Shown one piece after another: positions 1 to 8,351 of a stretch of 45,625 nt of DNA (within the stretch, counting starts at the first letter, position 1; each line of letters starts with the position of its first letter). The DNA comes from Acidobacteriota bacterium (GTDB lineage Bacteria > Acidobacteriota > Vicinamibacteria > Vicinamibacterales > UBA8438). A program made the translations under genes and the position numbers. The notes under the pieces are model-generated. The model did not search any database, had not been told where the DNA came from, and was given only the letters and a program-made list of their open reading frames with translations. The stretch is from NCBI GenBank assembly GCA_015659035.1, contig DQNS01000056.1:1-45625 (forward strand), given 5' to 3'.

Positions 1-3
1 TAT

Positions 4-80
4 TGGTCGGGATGACTGGATTTGAACCAGCGACCCCCTGACCCCCAGTCAGGTGCGCTACCAGACTGCGCCACATCCCG
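4..80 (-). tRNA. tRNA-Pro (anticodon GGG), CCA encoded
   Basis: Read on the minus strand this folds into a complete cloverleaf. The 7-bp acceptor stem is CGGGATG/CATCCCG. The anticodon stem is CCTGA/TCAGG with loop CTGGGGG, giving anticodon GGG. The T arm is GCTGG-TTCAAAT-CCAGT. A discriminator A and an encoded CCA follow at positions 7-4. It lies downstream of the MerR-type gene and could be co-transcribed with it or have its own promoter in the 81-188 gap. Confidence 0.96.
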
Positions 81-92
81 AAGCACTATTAC

Positions 93-109
93 GTGGGGCT
101 CTGCCCCAC
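93..109. repeat. Perfect GC-rich hairpin in the tRNA-Pro/MerR gap
   Basis: GTGGGGC (93-99) and GCCCCAC (103-109) form a perfect 7-bp stem with loop TCT. The gap from 81 to 188 is otherwise very GC-rich and low in complexity. There is no T-run on either side, so a simple intrinsic terminator for the MerR gene is not obvious. A dispersed palindromic repeat is equally possible. Confidence 0.5.
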
Positions 110-188
110 ACCCCGGCTCGGTCGCTCGCGGGGGCCCCGACGCCCCACTCCGCTCCCTCGCGGGCGCGCACGTGCGCGCCGTACGAAC

Positions 189-710
189 CTACGCCTTCGT
201 CCGGCCCCGCTTCCCACCTACCTTCGACGCCCGCCGAGCGCTCGTTGTCCTCAGCGAGGCCCGCGTGGACGCCGACCCTAGGGGCGCGTCGTCGCCCTCG
301 GTGCTGCGCTCGAGTGGCAGCACGGCATCGCCGTTGCCCGACACCGACAACATCGTGAGAATGGACCGCAACCCCGCCTTGACGTTCTCGACCCGCGCTT
401 GCGCATCGGCGCCCAGCAACTCCTCGAGCGGTTGCTGGTCGCCCCCGTCCGCCGCCGGCGTCTCTTTCAGGATCTTGCGCCGCGCCGCCCCGAGCGTCAG
501 CCCCTCGACGAAGAGCAACTCCTTGATCCGGAGCACCATGTCGAGATGCGTCCGCCGATAGACACGCAGGCGGCCGCCCGATTGCTCGACGCCGAGGTCC
601 GGGAACTCCGCTTCCCAGGAGCGCAGGACGTAAGGCGGTAGCCTAGCGATGTCACAAACTTCAGCGGCCTTGTAGACGGAACGCCGTGGAATCTTGACGG
701 ATGTCGTCAT
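189..710 (-). CDS. MerR-family transcriptional regulator
   Basis: A 173-residue protein with a MerR-type winged helix-turn-helix in residues 5-75. The pattern is YKAAEVCDIARLPPYVLRSW, then a Gly-Gly-Arg-Leu-Arg-x-Tyr wing, which is typical of MerR_1 DNA-binding domains. The C-terminal half has no recognisable effector domain and ends in an Arg/Lys/Ser-rich tail, so any ligand is unknown. The ATG at 710 is preferred over the upstream in-frame start at 740 because it begins just before the domain. The gene follows der by about 67 bp on the same strand and precedes tRNA-Pro. Short MerR-like regulators next to IHF/HU-type genes and tRNA-Pro are a familiar arrangement in other phyla; here the HU gene is 1.5 kb away and divergent. 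Targets are not inferable. Confidence 0.85.
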   Translation of the reverse strand: MTTSVKIPRRSVYKAAEVCDIARLPPYVLRSWEAEFPDLGVEQSGGRLRVYRRTHLDMVLRIKELLFVEGLTLGAARRKILKETPAADGGDQQPLEELLGADAQARVENVKAGLRSILTMLSVSGNGDAVLPLERSTEGDDAPLGSASTRASLRTTSARRASKVGGKRGRTKA

Positions 711-777
711 CGCCGAACTTCGATCCGCCCCAGTATACACCGTGCGCCGGAACCCGGGCGACGCCCCTTCTCTTCGG

Positions 778-2136
778 TCACCGACCGCGCACTTTCAGCC
801 GGATCGGGGTTCCCGTGAATCCAAAGGCTTCCCGCAACCGGTTCTGGATGAACCGCTCGTAGGAGAAATGCAGCCGGGCGCCGCGGCTTGTGAACAACGT
901 GAAAATCGGCGGGGCGATGCCCGTCTGCACGCCGTACCGGATCTGTACCGAACCCCGTCCGACTCCAGACGGGGTCTGAGTCCGGGTGGCGTGCCCGAGC
1001 ACCCGGTTCAGCTCGCCGGTGGTTACCTGACGCCGGCGCGCCGCGTCCACCTCGTCGATCAGTGCGAGCAGACGCTCGGTGCGTTCCCCCGTCAGTGCCG
1101 AGAGATGCACGATCGGGGCGTAGTCGGCGAACTTCAGCGCCTCGCGAAGACGGTCGTCGAACTCCTTGGCAAAGTCGGGACCCCGACCTTTCACGAGATC
1201 CCATTTATTGGCGGCGATGATCACCCCGCATCCGGCTCCGGCCGCTTCCCCGGCGATCGATGCGTCCCGCCTCCCCACACCCGCCACCGCATCGACGACC
1301 AGGACGGCCACGTCCGCTTGCTCCATGGCATGGCGCGCGCGGACCACGCTCACCGTCTCGACCTTGCCGCTCTCGGCCACCCGCCCGGGCCGGCGGATTC
1401 CCGCCGTGTCGACGAGACGAAACCGCCGCCGATGCCATCGCATCACCTCGTCGACCGCGTCACGCGTCGTGCCCGGTATCGGGCTGACCAGCATGCGATC
1501 CTCACGCAGGAGCCGGTTCACCAGCGACGACTTGCCGACGTTGGGACGGCCCACGACCGCAATGGCGGGTTCGACCATAGCCTCCCCCTCCTCCGCGATC
1601 GTCGGCGCGGCCATCGGCACCGCCGGCAGCCGTGCCACCACCTCGTCGAGCAGGTCTCCGATGCCCTGACCATGCTCGGCGGCGATCTCGACGATCGGCT
1701 CGAAGCCGAACCGGTGAAACTCCGGCACGCGGTCGCGGGCTCGATGGTCGTCCATCTTGTTGATCGCCACCACGACCGGGACGCCACGGACGCGGAGCTC
1801 TCGAGCCACCTCCTCGTCGGCCGGGACCGGTCCCTCGCGCCCGTCCACCACGAAGACCACCAGGTCGACCGCCCCGGCCGCCCGCCGCCCGCGGTTGGCA
1901 ACCGCCTCCCACATCGGGTCCTCGCTGGCCCCAACGACGCCCCCGGTGTCGACCAGTGTGAAGACCCGCCGCTGCCACTCGACCGGGCGCGCCAGCACGT
2001 CCCGGGTCGTCCCGGCGACCGATGTCACGATCGCCCGGCGCGTTCCGGTCAGTCGATTGAAGATCGTCGATTTGCCGACATTGGGTCGTCCGACGAGGGC
2101 GACTCGCCCACTCGGGACCGTCTGGTGACGAGGCAT
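778..2136 (-). CDS. der: Ribosome-assembly GTPase Der (EngA)
   Basis: Der is an essential GTPase of late 50S ribosomal subunit maturation, recognised by two tandem G domains plus a C-terminal KH-like domain. All three are visible in this 452-residue protein. The first P-loop GRPNVGKS is at 16-23, with DTGG at 63-66 and NKMD at 126-129. The second GRPNVGKS is at 196-203, with DTAG near 243 and NKWD at 310-313. The KH-like domain ends in TPIRLKVRGR. Length matches the family (about 430-490). It diverges from the HU gene across a roughly 90-bp gap and is the first gene of a der-MerR-(tRNA-Pro) run. Nothing looks anomalous. Confidence 0.97.
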   Translation of the reverse strand: MPRHQTVPSGRVALVGRPNVGKSTIFNRLTGTRRAIVTSVAGTTRDVLARPVEWQRRVFTLVDTGGVVGASEDPMWEAVANRGRRAAGAVDLVVFVVDGREGPVPADEEVARELRVRGVPVVVAINKMDDHRARDRVPEFHRFGFEPIVEIAAEHGQGIGDLLDEVVARLPAVPMAAPTIAEEGEAMVEPAIAVVGRPNVGKSSLVNRLLREDRMLVSPIPGTTRDAVDEVMRWHRRRFRLVDTAGIRRPGRVAESGKVETVSVVRARHAMEQADVAVLVVDAVAGVGRRDASIAGEAAGAGCGVIIAANKWDLVKGRGPDFAKEFDDRLREALKFADYAPIVHLSALTGERTERLLALIDEVDAARRRQVTTGELNRVLGHATRTQTPSGVGRGSVQIRYGVQTGIAPPIFTLFTSRGARLHFSYERFIQNRLREAFGFTGTPIRLKVRGR

Positions 2137-2170
2137 AGGCCAGTTCGAACCGCTTCTGCGTGTTGACCGC

Positions 2171-2200
2171 TTGACAGCCGTAAATGTCAGTATCTATGAT
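2171..2200 (+). promoter_or_regulatory. Sigma70-type promoter for the HU/IHF gene
   Basis: TTGACA (2171-2176) is a perfect -35 box. An 18-bp spacer separates it from TATGAT (2195-2200), a 5/6 match to the -10 consensus. Transcription would start near 2207, giving a leader of about 20 nt that contains GGAG (2215-2218), 9 nt before the ATG at 2228. This is the best vegetative promoter match noticed in the window and lies in the divergent der/HU gap. Confidence 0.75.
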
Positions 2201-2227
2201 GCTTACAGACGTCTGGAGCCGAAGCGC

Positions 2228-2500
2228 ATGATCAAGGTCGACATCGTCAACGAAGTCTCGAAACTCGCTGACATCACCAAGGTGAAAGCCGAGGTCGCGG
2301 TTGACGCGGTGTTCGACGCGATGCGGATGTCTATGCAGCGTGGCGAGCGCATCGAGTTGCGCGGATTCGGCGTGTTTCAGGTCAAGCTGCGCAAACGGGG
2401 CATCGGTCGCAACCCGCGCACCGGCAAGGAGGTCCGGATCCCGCCGGGCCGCACAATCCGTTTCAAGCCTGGCAAGGACCTCCAGAACATCGGGAATTAG
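2228..2500 (+). CDS. HU/IHF-family DNA-binding protein
   Basis: A 90-residue nucleoid-associated protein of the HU/IHF family, which bends DNA as a dimer. The N-terminal helices begin MIKVDIVNEVS. The beta-arm contains ELRGFGVFQVK, then the family signature GRNPRTGKE and the Pro-rich arm tip, followed by FKPGKDL near the C-terminus. The Arg-rich IPPGRTIRFKPGK end resembles IHF as much as HU, so the subclass is left open. The ATG at 2228 is preferred over the upstream GTG-type start at 2171 because it matches the canonical HU start and has GGAG 9 nt upstream. The upstream start also coincides with the promoter. Confidence 0.93.
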   Translation: MIKVDIVNEVSKLADITKVKAEVAVDAVFDAMRMSMQRGERIELRGFGVFQVKLRKRGIGRNPRTGKEVRIPPGRTIRFKPGKDLQNIGN

Positions 2501-2552
2501 CAGCCCATGGTGCAAATTCAGCTGCGTTCGACCGGCGCCCGTCGGCGGGGCC

Positions 2553-3566
2553 GTGAACCACGGTTCGCCCTTCTTGGATCATCGTAGCGCGCCCGTCCCA
2601 CCGCCACCGGTACCATCCTGTCCGGGTGAGCCACGCCAGGCGGACCCGCTCACGCTGCCCGCGTTCGACCCGGTCGCGGCCCCGGTGCCGCATCGCGGGC
2701 GCCCCTGGGTCCATCTGGTACTGTTCCTGGCCACGATCGCCACCACCACCTTCTGGGGCGCCATCCACTACGAGGGGTTCGTGTCCGATTTCGAGGCGAC
2801 CTCACCGGGTCCCCTCGTGCTCTGGCACGGGCTCTGGTACAGCGTGACGATCCTGGGCATCCTCGGCGCCCACGAGCTTGGTCACTACTACACCTGTCGA
2901 TACTACCGCGTCGACGCGTCGCTTCCTTATTTTCTGCCGGCGCCGTTCCTGACCGGCACGCTCGGGGCGGTCATCCGCATCCGGCAACCGATCAGCACAA
3001 AGCCGATCCTCTTCGACATCGGCGTGGCTGGACCGATCGCCGGCTTCGTGGTGGCGGTGCCGACACTGTTCCTCGGTCTCAGCCTGTCGCACGTCCTACC
3101 GTTGCCCGAGGACTTCGTCGGGTACTCGCTTGGCGAACCGCTGTTGTTTCGTCTGGCCGCCTGGATAATCTGGGGGACGGCGCCGGAGGGCTACTCGTTG
3201 AATCTTCACCCGATGGCCCTCGCCGCGTGGTTCGGACTGCTTGTCACCGCTCTGAACCTGTTCCCGATCGGTCAACTCGACGGCGGTCATATCGCCTATG
3301 CGATGTTCGGCCAGCGCTCCACGCTGGTCACCATGGTGGCCGCCGCCGCCGTCATCCTCCTCACGTTCTATTCGCTGAGCTGGATCGCCTGGGCGGTCCT
3401 GACGGTGTTCATGCTCCTGAAATTCGGCCCACGGCACCCGCGCACGCTCGACCACCACATTCCACTCGATCGCACGCGGATGCTGGTGGCGATCGGCGCC
3501 CTGGTGATGTTTGTTCTCTGCTTCACCCCCGCCCCGATCGAGCTCACCGACATCATCGGGCAGTAA
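2553..3566 (+). CDS. Site-2 protease family (M50) membrane metalloprotease
   Basis: A 337-residue polytopic membrane protein with the two hallmarks of intramembrane site-2 proteases. The zinc motif HELGH is at about 107-111, and the second zinc ligand motif LDGGH is at about 242-246, preceded by NLFPIG. Hydrophobic segments lie near 45-65, 90-110, 155-180, 220-240 and 255-285, with a last one near the C-terminus. This family cleaves transmembrane segments, often of anti-sigma factors, but the substrate here is unknown. It resembles the longer bacterial/plant EGY-like subgroup rather than RseP, since no PDZ domain is visible. No ATG is available before the hydrophobic core, so the GTG at 2553 is the likely start. 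Its 3' end faces priA. Confidence 0.85.
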   Translation: MNHGSPFLDHRSAPVPPPPVPSCPGEPRQADPLTLPAFDPVAAPVPHRGRPWVHLVLFLATIATTTFWGAIHYEGFVSDFEATSPGPLVLWHGLWYSVTILGILGAHELGHYYTCRYYRVDASLPYFLPAPFLTGTLGAVIRIRQPISTKPILFDIGVAGPIAGFVVAVPTLFLGLSLSHVLPLPEDFVGYSLGEPLLFRLAAWIIWGTAPEGYSLNLHPMALAAWFGLLVTALNLFPIGQLDGGHIAYAMFGQRSTLVTMVAAAAVILLTFYSLSWIAWAVLTVFMLLKFGPRHPRTLDHHIPLDRTRMLVAIGALVMFVLCFTPAPIELTDIIGQ

Positions 3567-3654
3567 AGACCCGGTCAGGTCGGCCAGTCTCGCAGTAGAG
3601 AGTCCCCAAGGCTCAGAAAAGATGCGCCGGCGATCTCGCCGACGGGTTGCCTGG

Positions 3655-3711
3655 AAACAGAAGCTGGCGCAGCCCTCCGCCTTCTCCTGTCTCCTGCCTC
3701 CTGTCTTCTCG
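3655..3711 (+). repeat. Gene-end hairpin repeat with CT-rich tail (copy R1)
   Basis: This is one of five copies of a repeat family made of an arm GAAGCTGGCG, a short loop, a CG-rich return arm ending CTTC, then a pyrimidine tract of CTCCTG units. In this copy the return arm is degenerate (CCGCCTTC). It lies in the gap between the convergent site-2 protease and priA genes, where a bidirectional terminator would be useful. Sister copies are near 17480, 21453, 22660 and 33547. Confidence 0.65.
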
Positions 3712-3720
3712 GGCACCCCG

Positions 3721-6201
3721 CTAAAGCATCCACAGCGGGTCCACATCGACCACGACCCGCCGCTTCAGCTCGGCGCGGCCGTCCAACGCCGCGAGGAGCG
3801 CCTCCCGCATTTCACGGCGTTGGGGGCCCTTCAGAAACAGCTGCACCCGGTACTGACCACGGAGCCTGCCGATCGGCGCCGGCGCCGGTCCCAGCACGCG
3901 GAAGCGGCGCCCACGGCCCTGTATGCGCGCGACCAGGTCGGCCGCCTCCTGCATCGTTTTTCGGTAGTTGGTCCCCCGGACCACGGCGCTCACCAGCGAG
4001 ACCACCGGCGGATACCGCATTGCCTGACGAAAACGCATCTCCTCGGCGTAGAACGGCTCGTAGGCCTGGCTGCACGCATGCCGGATGCTGTAGTGGTCCG
4101 GGTAGAGCGTCTGCACGATCGCCTCGCCCGGGACTTCCCCCCGGCCGGCTCGCCCCGCCACCTGGGTCAACAGTTGAAACGTCCGCTCCGCTGCCCGGTA
4201 GTCTGCCAGACCCAGCCCGACGTCGGCCGACACAACGCCCACCAGCGTCACCCGCGGAAAATCGTGTCCCTTCGCCACCATCTGCGTGCCCACAAGGATA
4301 TCCACCGCCCCGGCGGCGAACCGTCCCAGCAGCCGTGCCGCCGCCCCCTTCCGTCGTGTGGTGTCACGGTCCAGCCGGGCGACATGGGCCGCGGGCCAGC
4401 GCTTCAGAATCTCCGCCTCCACCCGTTCGGTGCCGAACCCGATCTGTTCCAGATAGGGCCCGGCACACTCCGGGCAGGACGCCGGCCGCGCCCGGGCATA
4501 CCCACAGTAGTGACAGCGGGCTTGACCCGCTGCGCGATGGAAGGTGAGTGACACACTGCAGTGTGGACACTCCAGGCTACGACCGCACTGGCGGCAGAAC
4601 ACCGCGACGGCGAAGCCGCGCCGATTCAGCAGCACCAGCGCCTGCTCACCACGCGTGAGGCGGGCATCGATCGCCGCAGTCAAGTGGCGGCTGAGCACGA
4701 CATCCGGCCCATGCGCCGCGAGCTCTTCGCGCATGTCGACGATCCGAACCGCGGGCAACGGCCGGCTCCGCACGCGCCGCGGCAGCGTCAACCGCCGATA
4801 GCGTCCGCTCGTTGCGTGTCGATAACTCTCGAGCGACGGCGTCGCCGAGCCCAGCACCACCAGGGCGCCGCTGCGCTTCGCCCGCATGATGGCCACATCG
4901 CGACCGTGATACCGCGGGCTCTCCTCCTGTTTGTAGGACGCATCATGTTCTTCGTCGACGACGATCAAGCCCACCGAGGGCAGCGGGGCAAACACGGCGG
5001 ACCGGGTGCCGACGACCACATCGACCTCCCCTCGCCGGATCCGATACCACTGGTCGTGTCTGGCGCCGTTGGACAGGCCGCTGTGCTGCACCGCCACGCG
5101 TGCACCGAAGACCTGTCGGAAGCTGGTCGCGACCGCCGGGGTCAACGCGATCTCAGGCACAAGAATCAGCGCCTGACGCTTCGACGCCAGCGCCGCCCTC
5201 GCCAATTGTCGGTAGACCTCCGTCTTGCCGCTGCTGGTGACACCGTGCAGCAGAGCCACGGAGAATCTCCCGGACCGGGCCGCCTCCATCAGCGCATCGA
5301 CCGCCGTCTGCTGGTCGGCTGTCAGCACCCGGTCGGACCCACTCTCCGTCTCCGTGGTCACGCGGGTCTCGGTCGACCACGGGTCCCGCTCGATGACCTC
5401 TCGACTGACGGTCAGACCACCCTTCTCGACGAGCCGTCGCACCGTCTCGCTCGAGATCCCGCGCCGCGTCAACTCCGGAACCGCCACTCCCGCCGGGGTC
5501 CCGCGCAGCACCTCGAGCGCCTCGCGTTGTCGTGCGCCCAGCGAGGTCCCGCCCTCGACGAGTTCCAACCCGTGCGCCGTGATCCGTGCCACGCGGATCG
5601 TCTTGAACGCGCTGGCGGCCCCCTTGAGCGGTTGCGTCAGCGTAACCAGCCCGTCGCGAGCCATCGCTCCCAGAAGCGCATGTAGCCCCGCTGCGCCACG
5701 TGCCGACCGGCCTCGCCGCGCCGCCACCAGACGCCCCAGTTGCGCCACCGGGCGGGCGGTGCCCTCGGCGAGCAGCTCGAGGATGGCAAGACGTGACGCG
5801 CCTGGCTGCCCACCCAGGGCCGTCACCCCGGCGTCGGTGATCCGCGCCTGACGTTCGCTGACCACCCACGCCCGCGGGGGCATCGCTGCGGCGACCGCCT
5901 CGCCTGGCCCACACGCGTAGTACTCGCTGACCCAGAGCGCGAGGTCCACTACCTCGGCCGGCAGCATCGGTTCCGGGTCGAAGACGTCGACCAGCGGCTT
6001 CAGCGTGCTCACCGCCGGGTCAGCCGTCCGCCTGACGACACAGCCGGTCACCAGCCGGGTCCCGAGCGGTACCAGAACCCGGGCACCGATCTGGGGGAGC
6101 GGCAGCCCCTGGGGGACCTCGTAACTTAGCAGCGTGAGGGCGGGCACCGGAACGGCAACCGAGACGACCCTAGACTTCTCCTCTGGGTGACATCGTGACA
6201 T
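3721..6201 (-). CDS. priA: Primosomal helicase PriA (replication restart)
   Basis: PriA is a superfamily 2 DNA helicase that reloads the replisome at stalled forks. This 826-residue protein has an N-terminal 3'-DNA-end-binding-like region (VSVAVPVPALTLLSYEVP). The Walker A motif GVTSSGKT is at about 320-327 and the Walker B motif DEEH at about 416-419. A zinc-binding insertion follows with paired cysteines (CRQCGRSLECPHC, then CHYCG and CPEC), and the HD2 helicase lobe after it carries GTQMVAKGHDFP. It is longer than E. coli PriA (732). The start is uncertain. ATG 6201 has no Shine-Dalgarno sequence, TTG 6210 is also in frame, and a good GAGGAG sits a little downstream without a canonical start after it. 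The 5' end also borders a possible insertion-sequence terminus. Confidence 0.94.
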   Translation of the reverse strand: MSRCHPEEKSRVVSVAVPVPALTLLSYEVPQGLPLPQIGARVLVPLGTRLVTGCVVRRTADPAVSTLKPLVDVFDPEPMLPAEVVDLALWVSEYYACGPGEAVAAAMPPRAWVVSERQARITDAGVTALGGQPGASRLAILELLAEGTARPVAQLGRLVAARRGRSARGAAGLHALLGAMARDGLVTLTQPLKGAASAFKTIRVARITAHGLELVEGGTSLGARQREALEVLRGTPAGVAVPELTRRGISSETVRRLVEKGGLTVSREVIERDPWSTETRVTTETESGSDRVLTADQQTAVDALMEAARSGRFSVALLHGVTSSGKTEVYRQLARAALASKRQALILVPEIALTPAVATSFRQVFGARVAVQHSGLSNGARHDQWYRIRRGEVDVVVGTRSAVFAPLPSVGLIVVDEEHDASYKQEESPRYHGRDVAIMRAKRSGALVVLGSATPSLESYRHATSGRYRRLTLPRRVRSRPLPAVRIVDMREELAAHGPDVVLSRHLTAAIDARLTRGEQALVLLNRRGFAVAVFCRQCGRSLECPHCSVSLTFHRAAGQARCHYCGYARARPASCPECAGPYLEQIGFGTERVEAEILKRWPAAHVARLDRDTTRRKGAAARLLGRFAAGAVDILVGTQMVAKGHDFPRVTLVGVVSADVGLGLADYRAAERTFQLLTQVAGRAGRGEVPGEAIVQTLYPDHYSIRHACSQAYEPFYAEEMRFRQAMRYPPVVSLVSAVVRGTNYRKTMQEAADLVARIQGRGRRFRVLGPAPAPIGRLRGQYRVQLFLKGPQRREMREALLAALDGRAELKRRVVVDVDPLWML

Positions 6202-6227
6202 TTGAAGCAAGTTCTCGTGACACTGGG
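6193..6227. repeat. Possible insertion-sequence terminus shared with 28494-28510
   Basis: The plus strand contains GCAAGTTCTCGTGACA just upstream of priA. A very similar string, GCAAAGTTCTCATGACA, occurs in the glpX downstream gap. Both read outward as TGTCAYGAGAACTT on the opposite strand, which looks like a terminal repeat of a mobile element. No transposase is nearby, so this would be a solo end. The gap 6211-6345 has nothing else recognisable. Confidence 0.35.
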
Positions 6228-6345
6228 AGCCCGCGTAGCGGGGCTGTGAAGAAGCTCGGCTAAAGGGCCCACGCGGACCCTACGGCGGCGGAACCGACAG
6301 GTCTGAAGCGGAGCCTCGTTAGCATCAGGGGTGTGAGCGCGTTCT

Positions 6346-7071
6346 TCACCGGCCTTCCAAAAGGGCGCGGACTTTCTTCATGTCCTCCCACACGTCCCGT
6401 TTTCGGTCCGGGCTTCGCAGGAGGAAGGCGGGATGGAACGTCGGGACGAGCTTGGCGCCGCGATACTCGTACACGCGGCCACGCAGCCGTGAGATCGCTC
6501 GATCGGTGCCCAGCAGCGTGTGGATGGCGAACGCCCCAAGCGCCACCACGACCTTCGGGCGGATCACGTCGAGCTGTCGGAACAGGAACGGTTCGCAGGT
6601 CTTCACCTCCCCGGGCGCCGGGTTCCGGTTGCCGGGCGGCCGACACTTGACGACGTTCGCGATGTAGACCTCGTCGCGCGTCAACCCGATCGACGCGATG
6701 ATCTTCGTCAGGAGCTGCCCGGCCCGTCCGACGAAGGGAATGCCCTGCAGGTCCTCGTCCCGTCCGGGCGCCTCGCCAACGAAGACCAGGTCCGCGGCGG
6801 GGTTGCCGACTCCAAACACCAGCGTCGTCCGTCCCGCGTGCAGTGTGCAGCGTGTGCACTCGCCGAGATCGCTCCTGATCGCATCCAGGGTGTCCGCCGC
6901 CGTCGCACGGTCCGCACCGGGCACCTCCCCGGCATCACCCGACGGAGTCGATCCTGCGGAGTCTGGCGTTGCAGCCGCACGCCGTCGCCAGCCCGGGTCC
7001 CGGCTCACACCGTCAACCCCGAGCTCCTCGAAGAATCTCAGGTGCTCGCTCAGCTGTTCACGACGGGTCAT
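6346..7071 (-). CDS. Family 4 uracil-DNA glycosylase (Fe-S)
   Basis: A 241-residue uracil-DNA glycosylase of the iron-sulfur family 4, which removes uracil from deaminated DNA in base-excision repair. The motifs seen are GEAPG at 99-103 followed by GRDEDLQGIPFVGRAGQLL, and HPAF at 213-216, the second active-site motif. The four cysteines expected to bind 4Fe-4S are C72, C75, C143 and C159. About 60 residues of low-complexity, Ala/Pro/Arg-rich sequence precede the catalytic domain, so a later start is conceivable but none is better placed. The ATG at 7071 overlaps the end of coaBC by 14 nt, suggesting translational coupling. priA follows 145 bp downstream. Confidence 0.92.
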   Translation of the reverse strand: MTRREQLSEHLRFFEELGVDGVSRDPGWRRRAAATPDSAGSTPSGDAGEVPGADRATAADTLDAIRSDLGECTRCTLHAGRTTLVFGVGNPAADLVFVGEAPGRDEDLQGIPFVGRAGQLLTKIIASIGLTRDEVYIANVVKCRPPGNRNPAPGEVKTCEPFLFRQLDVIRPKVVVALGAFAIHTLLGTDRAISRLRGRVYEYRGAKLVPTFHPAFLLRSPDRKRDVWEDMKKVRALLEGR

Positions 7072-8293
7072 CGACATTGGCGGCGGTCGCCGCCACGCGT
7101 GCACTGAGCAGCGCTTCGACGCGGTCGAGGATGACGCGCGCCAGTTCCCGCTTCGGCTGTAGCGGCAGGTCGATGGTGCCGGCCGCGTCGACGAGCGTCG
7201 CCGCGTTGGTGTCCACCTCGAACCCGGCCTCCGCGCGCGACACATCGTTCGCAACGATGAAGTCCACCCGCTTGGCCTCCCGCTTCATCTTCGCGCGTGT
7301 CACGACGTCGTGTGTCTCGGCCGCGAAGCCAACCAGCACCGGCCGGGTGCGGTCGCCCCGCCACAGGCCAAGCTCCGCCAGAATGTCAGTGGTTCGAGTG
7401 AGGGTGAGGGTGAGGGTCTCCTGGTCCTTGGCCAGCTTCTCGCGCCTAGCGCCTCCGCTGACGGTGTAGTCCGCGACGGCGGCGGCCATGATCACGGCAT
7501 CCGCGTCCGGCGCATGCTGCATCACCGCGGTCCGCATCTCGGCGGCGCTCCGGACACGCACCACCTCGGCCCCATACGGGGGCTCCAGGCCGACCGGCCC
7601 GAGCACCAGGACGACCCGCGCACCCCGGCTCATCGCGTCGGCCGCAATCGCCAGACCCATGCGGCCACTCGACCGGTTCCCCACATACCGAACCGGGTCC
7701 AGATCCTCGTAAGTCGGGCCAGCTGTCACGACGACACACCGGCCCATGAGGTCGCCCGCCGGCCGCAGTACGCGTCGGACCGCAGCGACGACCGCAGCAG
7801 GCTCCGCCAACCGCCCCTTCCCGATCCAGCCGCACGCGAGATACCCCTCGCCGGGTCCCACGATATGCACCCCGTGCTCGCCGAGCGTCGCCAGGTTTCG
7901 CACGACCGCGTCGTGCGCGAACATGAGGGTATTCATCGCCGGCGCCACAACAACCGGAGCCCGCGTCGCCAGATACAGCGTCGTCAGGAAGTCGTCGGCA
8001 ATCCCGTGTGCGAGTTTCCCGATGATGTTCGCCGTCGCCGGCGCTACGACCAACGCCTCGATGTCAGACGCGAGGGCGATATGCTCGATGTCGGCATTGG
8101 TCCCGCGGGCGAACTGATCCGTGATGACCCGCCGACGCGTGATCGCCTCGAACGTTACCGGCCCCACGAACTGGCGGGCTGCGGGCGTCATGATCGCGAC
8201 GACGTCGTGGCCGGCGTCCTGTAACCCGCGCACGATCTCGACCGCCTTGTAGGCGCCGATACCGCCGGTCACGCCGAGTGCAATCAGTCCCAC
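7058..8293 (-). CDS. coaBC: Bifunctional phosphopantothenoylcysteine decarboxylase/synthetase
   Basis: CoaBC makes 4'-phosphopantetheine from 4'-phosphopantothenate in two steps of coenzyme A synthesis. The 411 residues show the FMN-dependent CoaC half with the active-site His (H71 in IEHIAL), the PAMN motif at 118-121 and the catalytic Cys (C154 in YLACGWIGKG). The CTP-dependent CoaB half follows from about 185, with VTAGPTYEDLDPVR and the NRSSG motif. The start is GTG at 8293. In the CoaB half, a hexanucleotide repeat (GAGGGT on the plus strand, about 7398-7419) encodes TLTLTLT; copy-number change there would preserve frame. It is coupled to the UDG gene downstream and follows gmk by 58 bp. 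Confidence 0.96.
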   Translation of the reverse strand: MGLIALGVTGGIGAYKAVEIVRGLQDAGHDVVAIMTPAARQFVGPVTFEAITRRRVITDQFARGTNADIEHIALASDIEALVVAPATANIIGKLAHGIADDFLTTLYLATRAPVVVAPAMNTLMFAHDAVVRNLATLGEHGVHIVGPGEGYLACGWIGKGRLAEPAAVVAAVRRVLRPAGDLMGRCVVVTAGPTYEDLDPVRYVGNRSSGRMGLAIAADAMSRGARVVLVLGPVGLEPPYGAEVVRVRSAAEMRTAVMQHAPDADAVIMAAAVADYTVSGGARREKLAKDQETLTLTLTRTTDILAELGLWRGDRTRPVLVGFAAETHDVVTRAKMKREAKRVDFIVANDVSRAEAGFEVDTNAATLVDAAGTIDLPLQPKRELARVILDRVEALLSARVAATAANVDDPS

Positions 8294-8351
8294 GGTGTCA
8301 GTGCCTGTCTCTTAGCGACGTCGCGCCCCACAGCCCTCACAAGTCTAGCAG

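Noticed and set aside
694-2166. Long plus-strand open frame opposite der
   Set aside because: It is antisense to a well-supported Der gene with all GTPase motifs. Its composition (His/Arg/Asp-rich) is typical of a GC-rich shadow frame.
2301-2552. N-terminal extension of the site-2 protease overlapping the HU gene
   Set aside because: The extension is a shadow of the HU gene in another frame and has no protein-like character. The GTG at 2553 is adequate.
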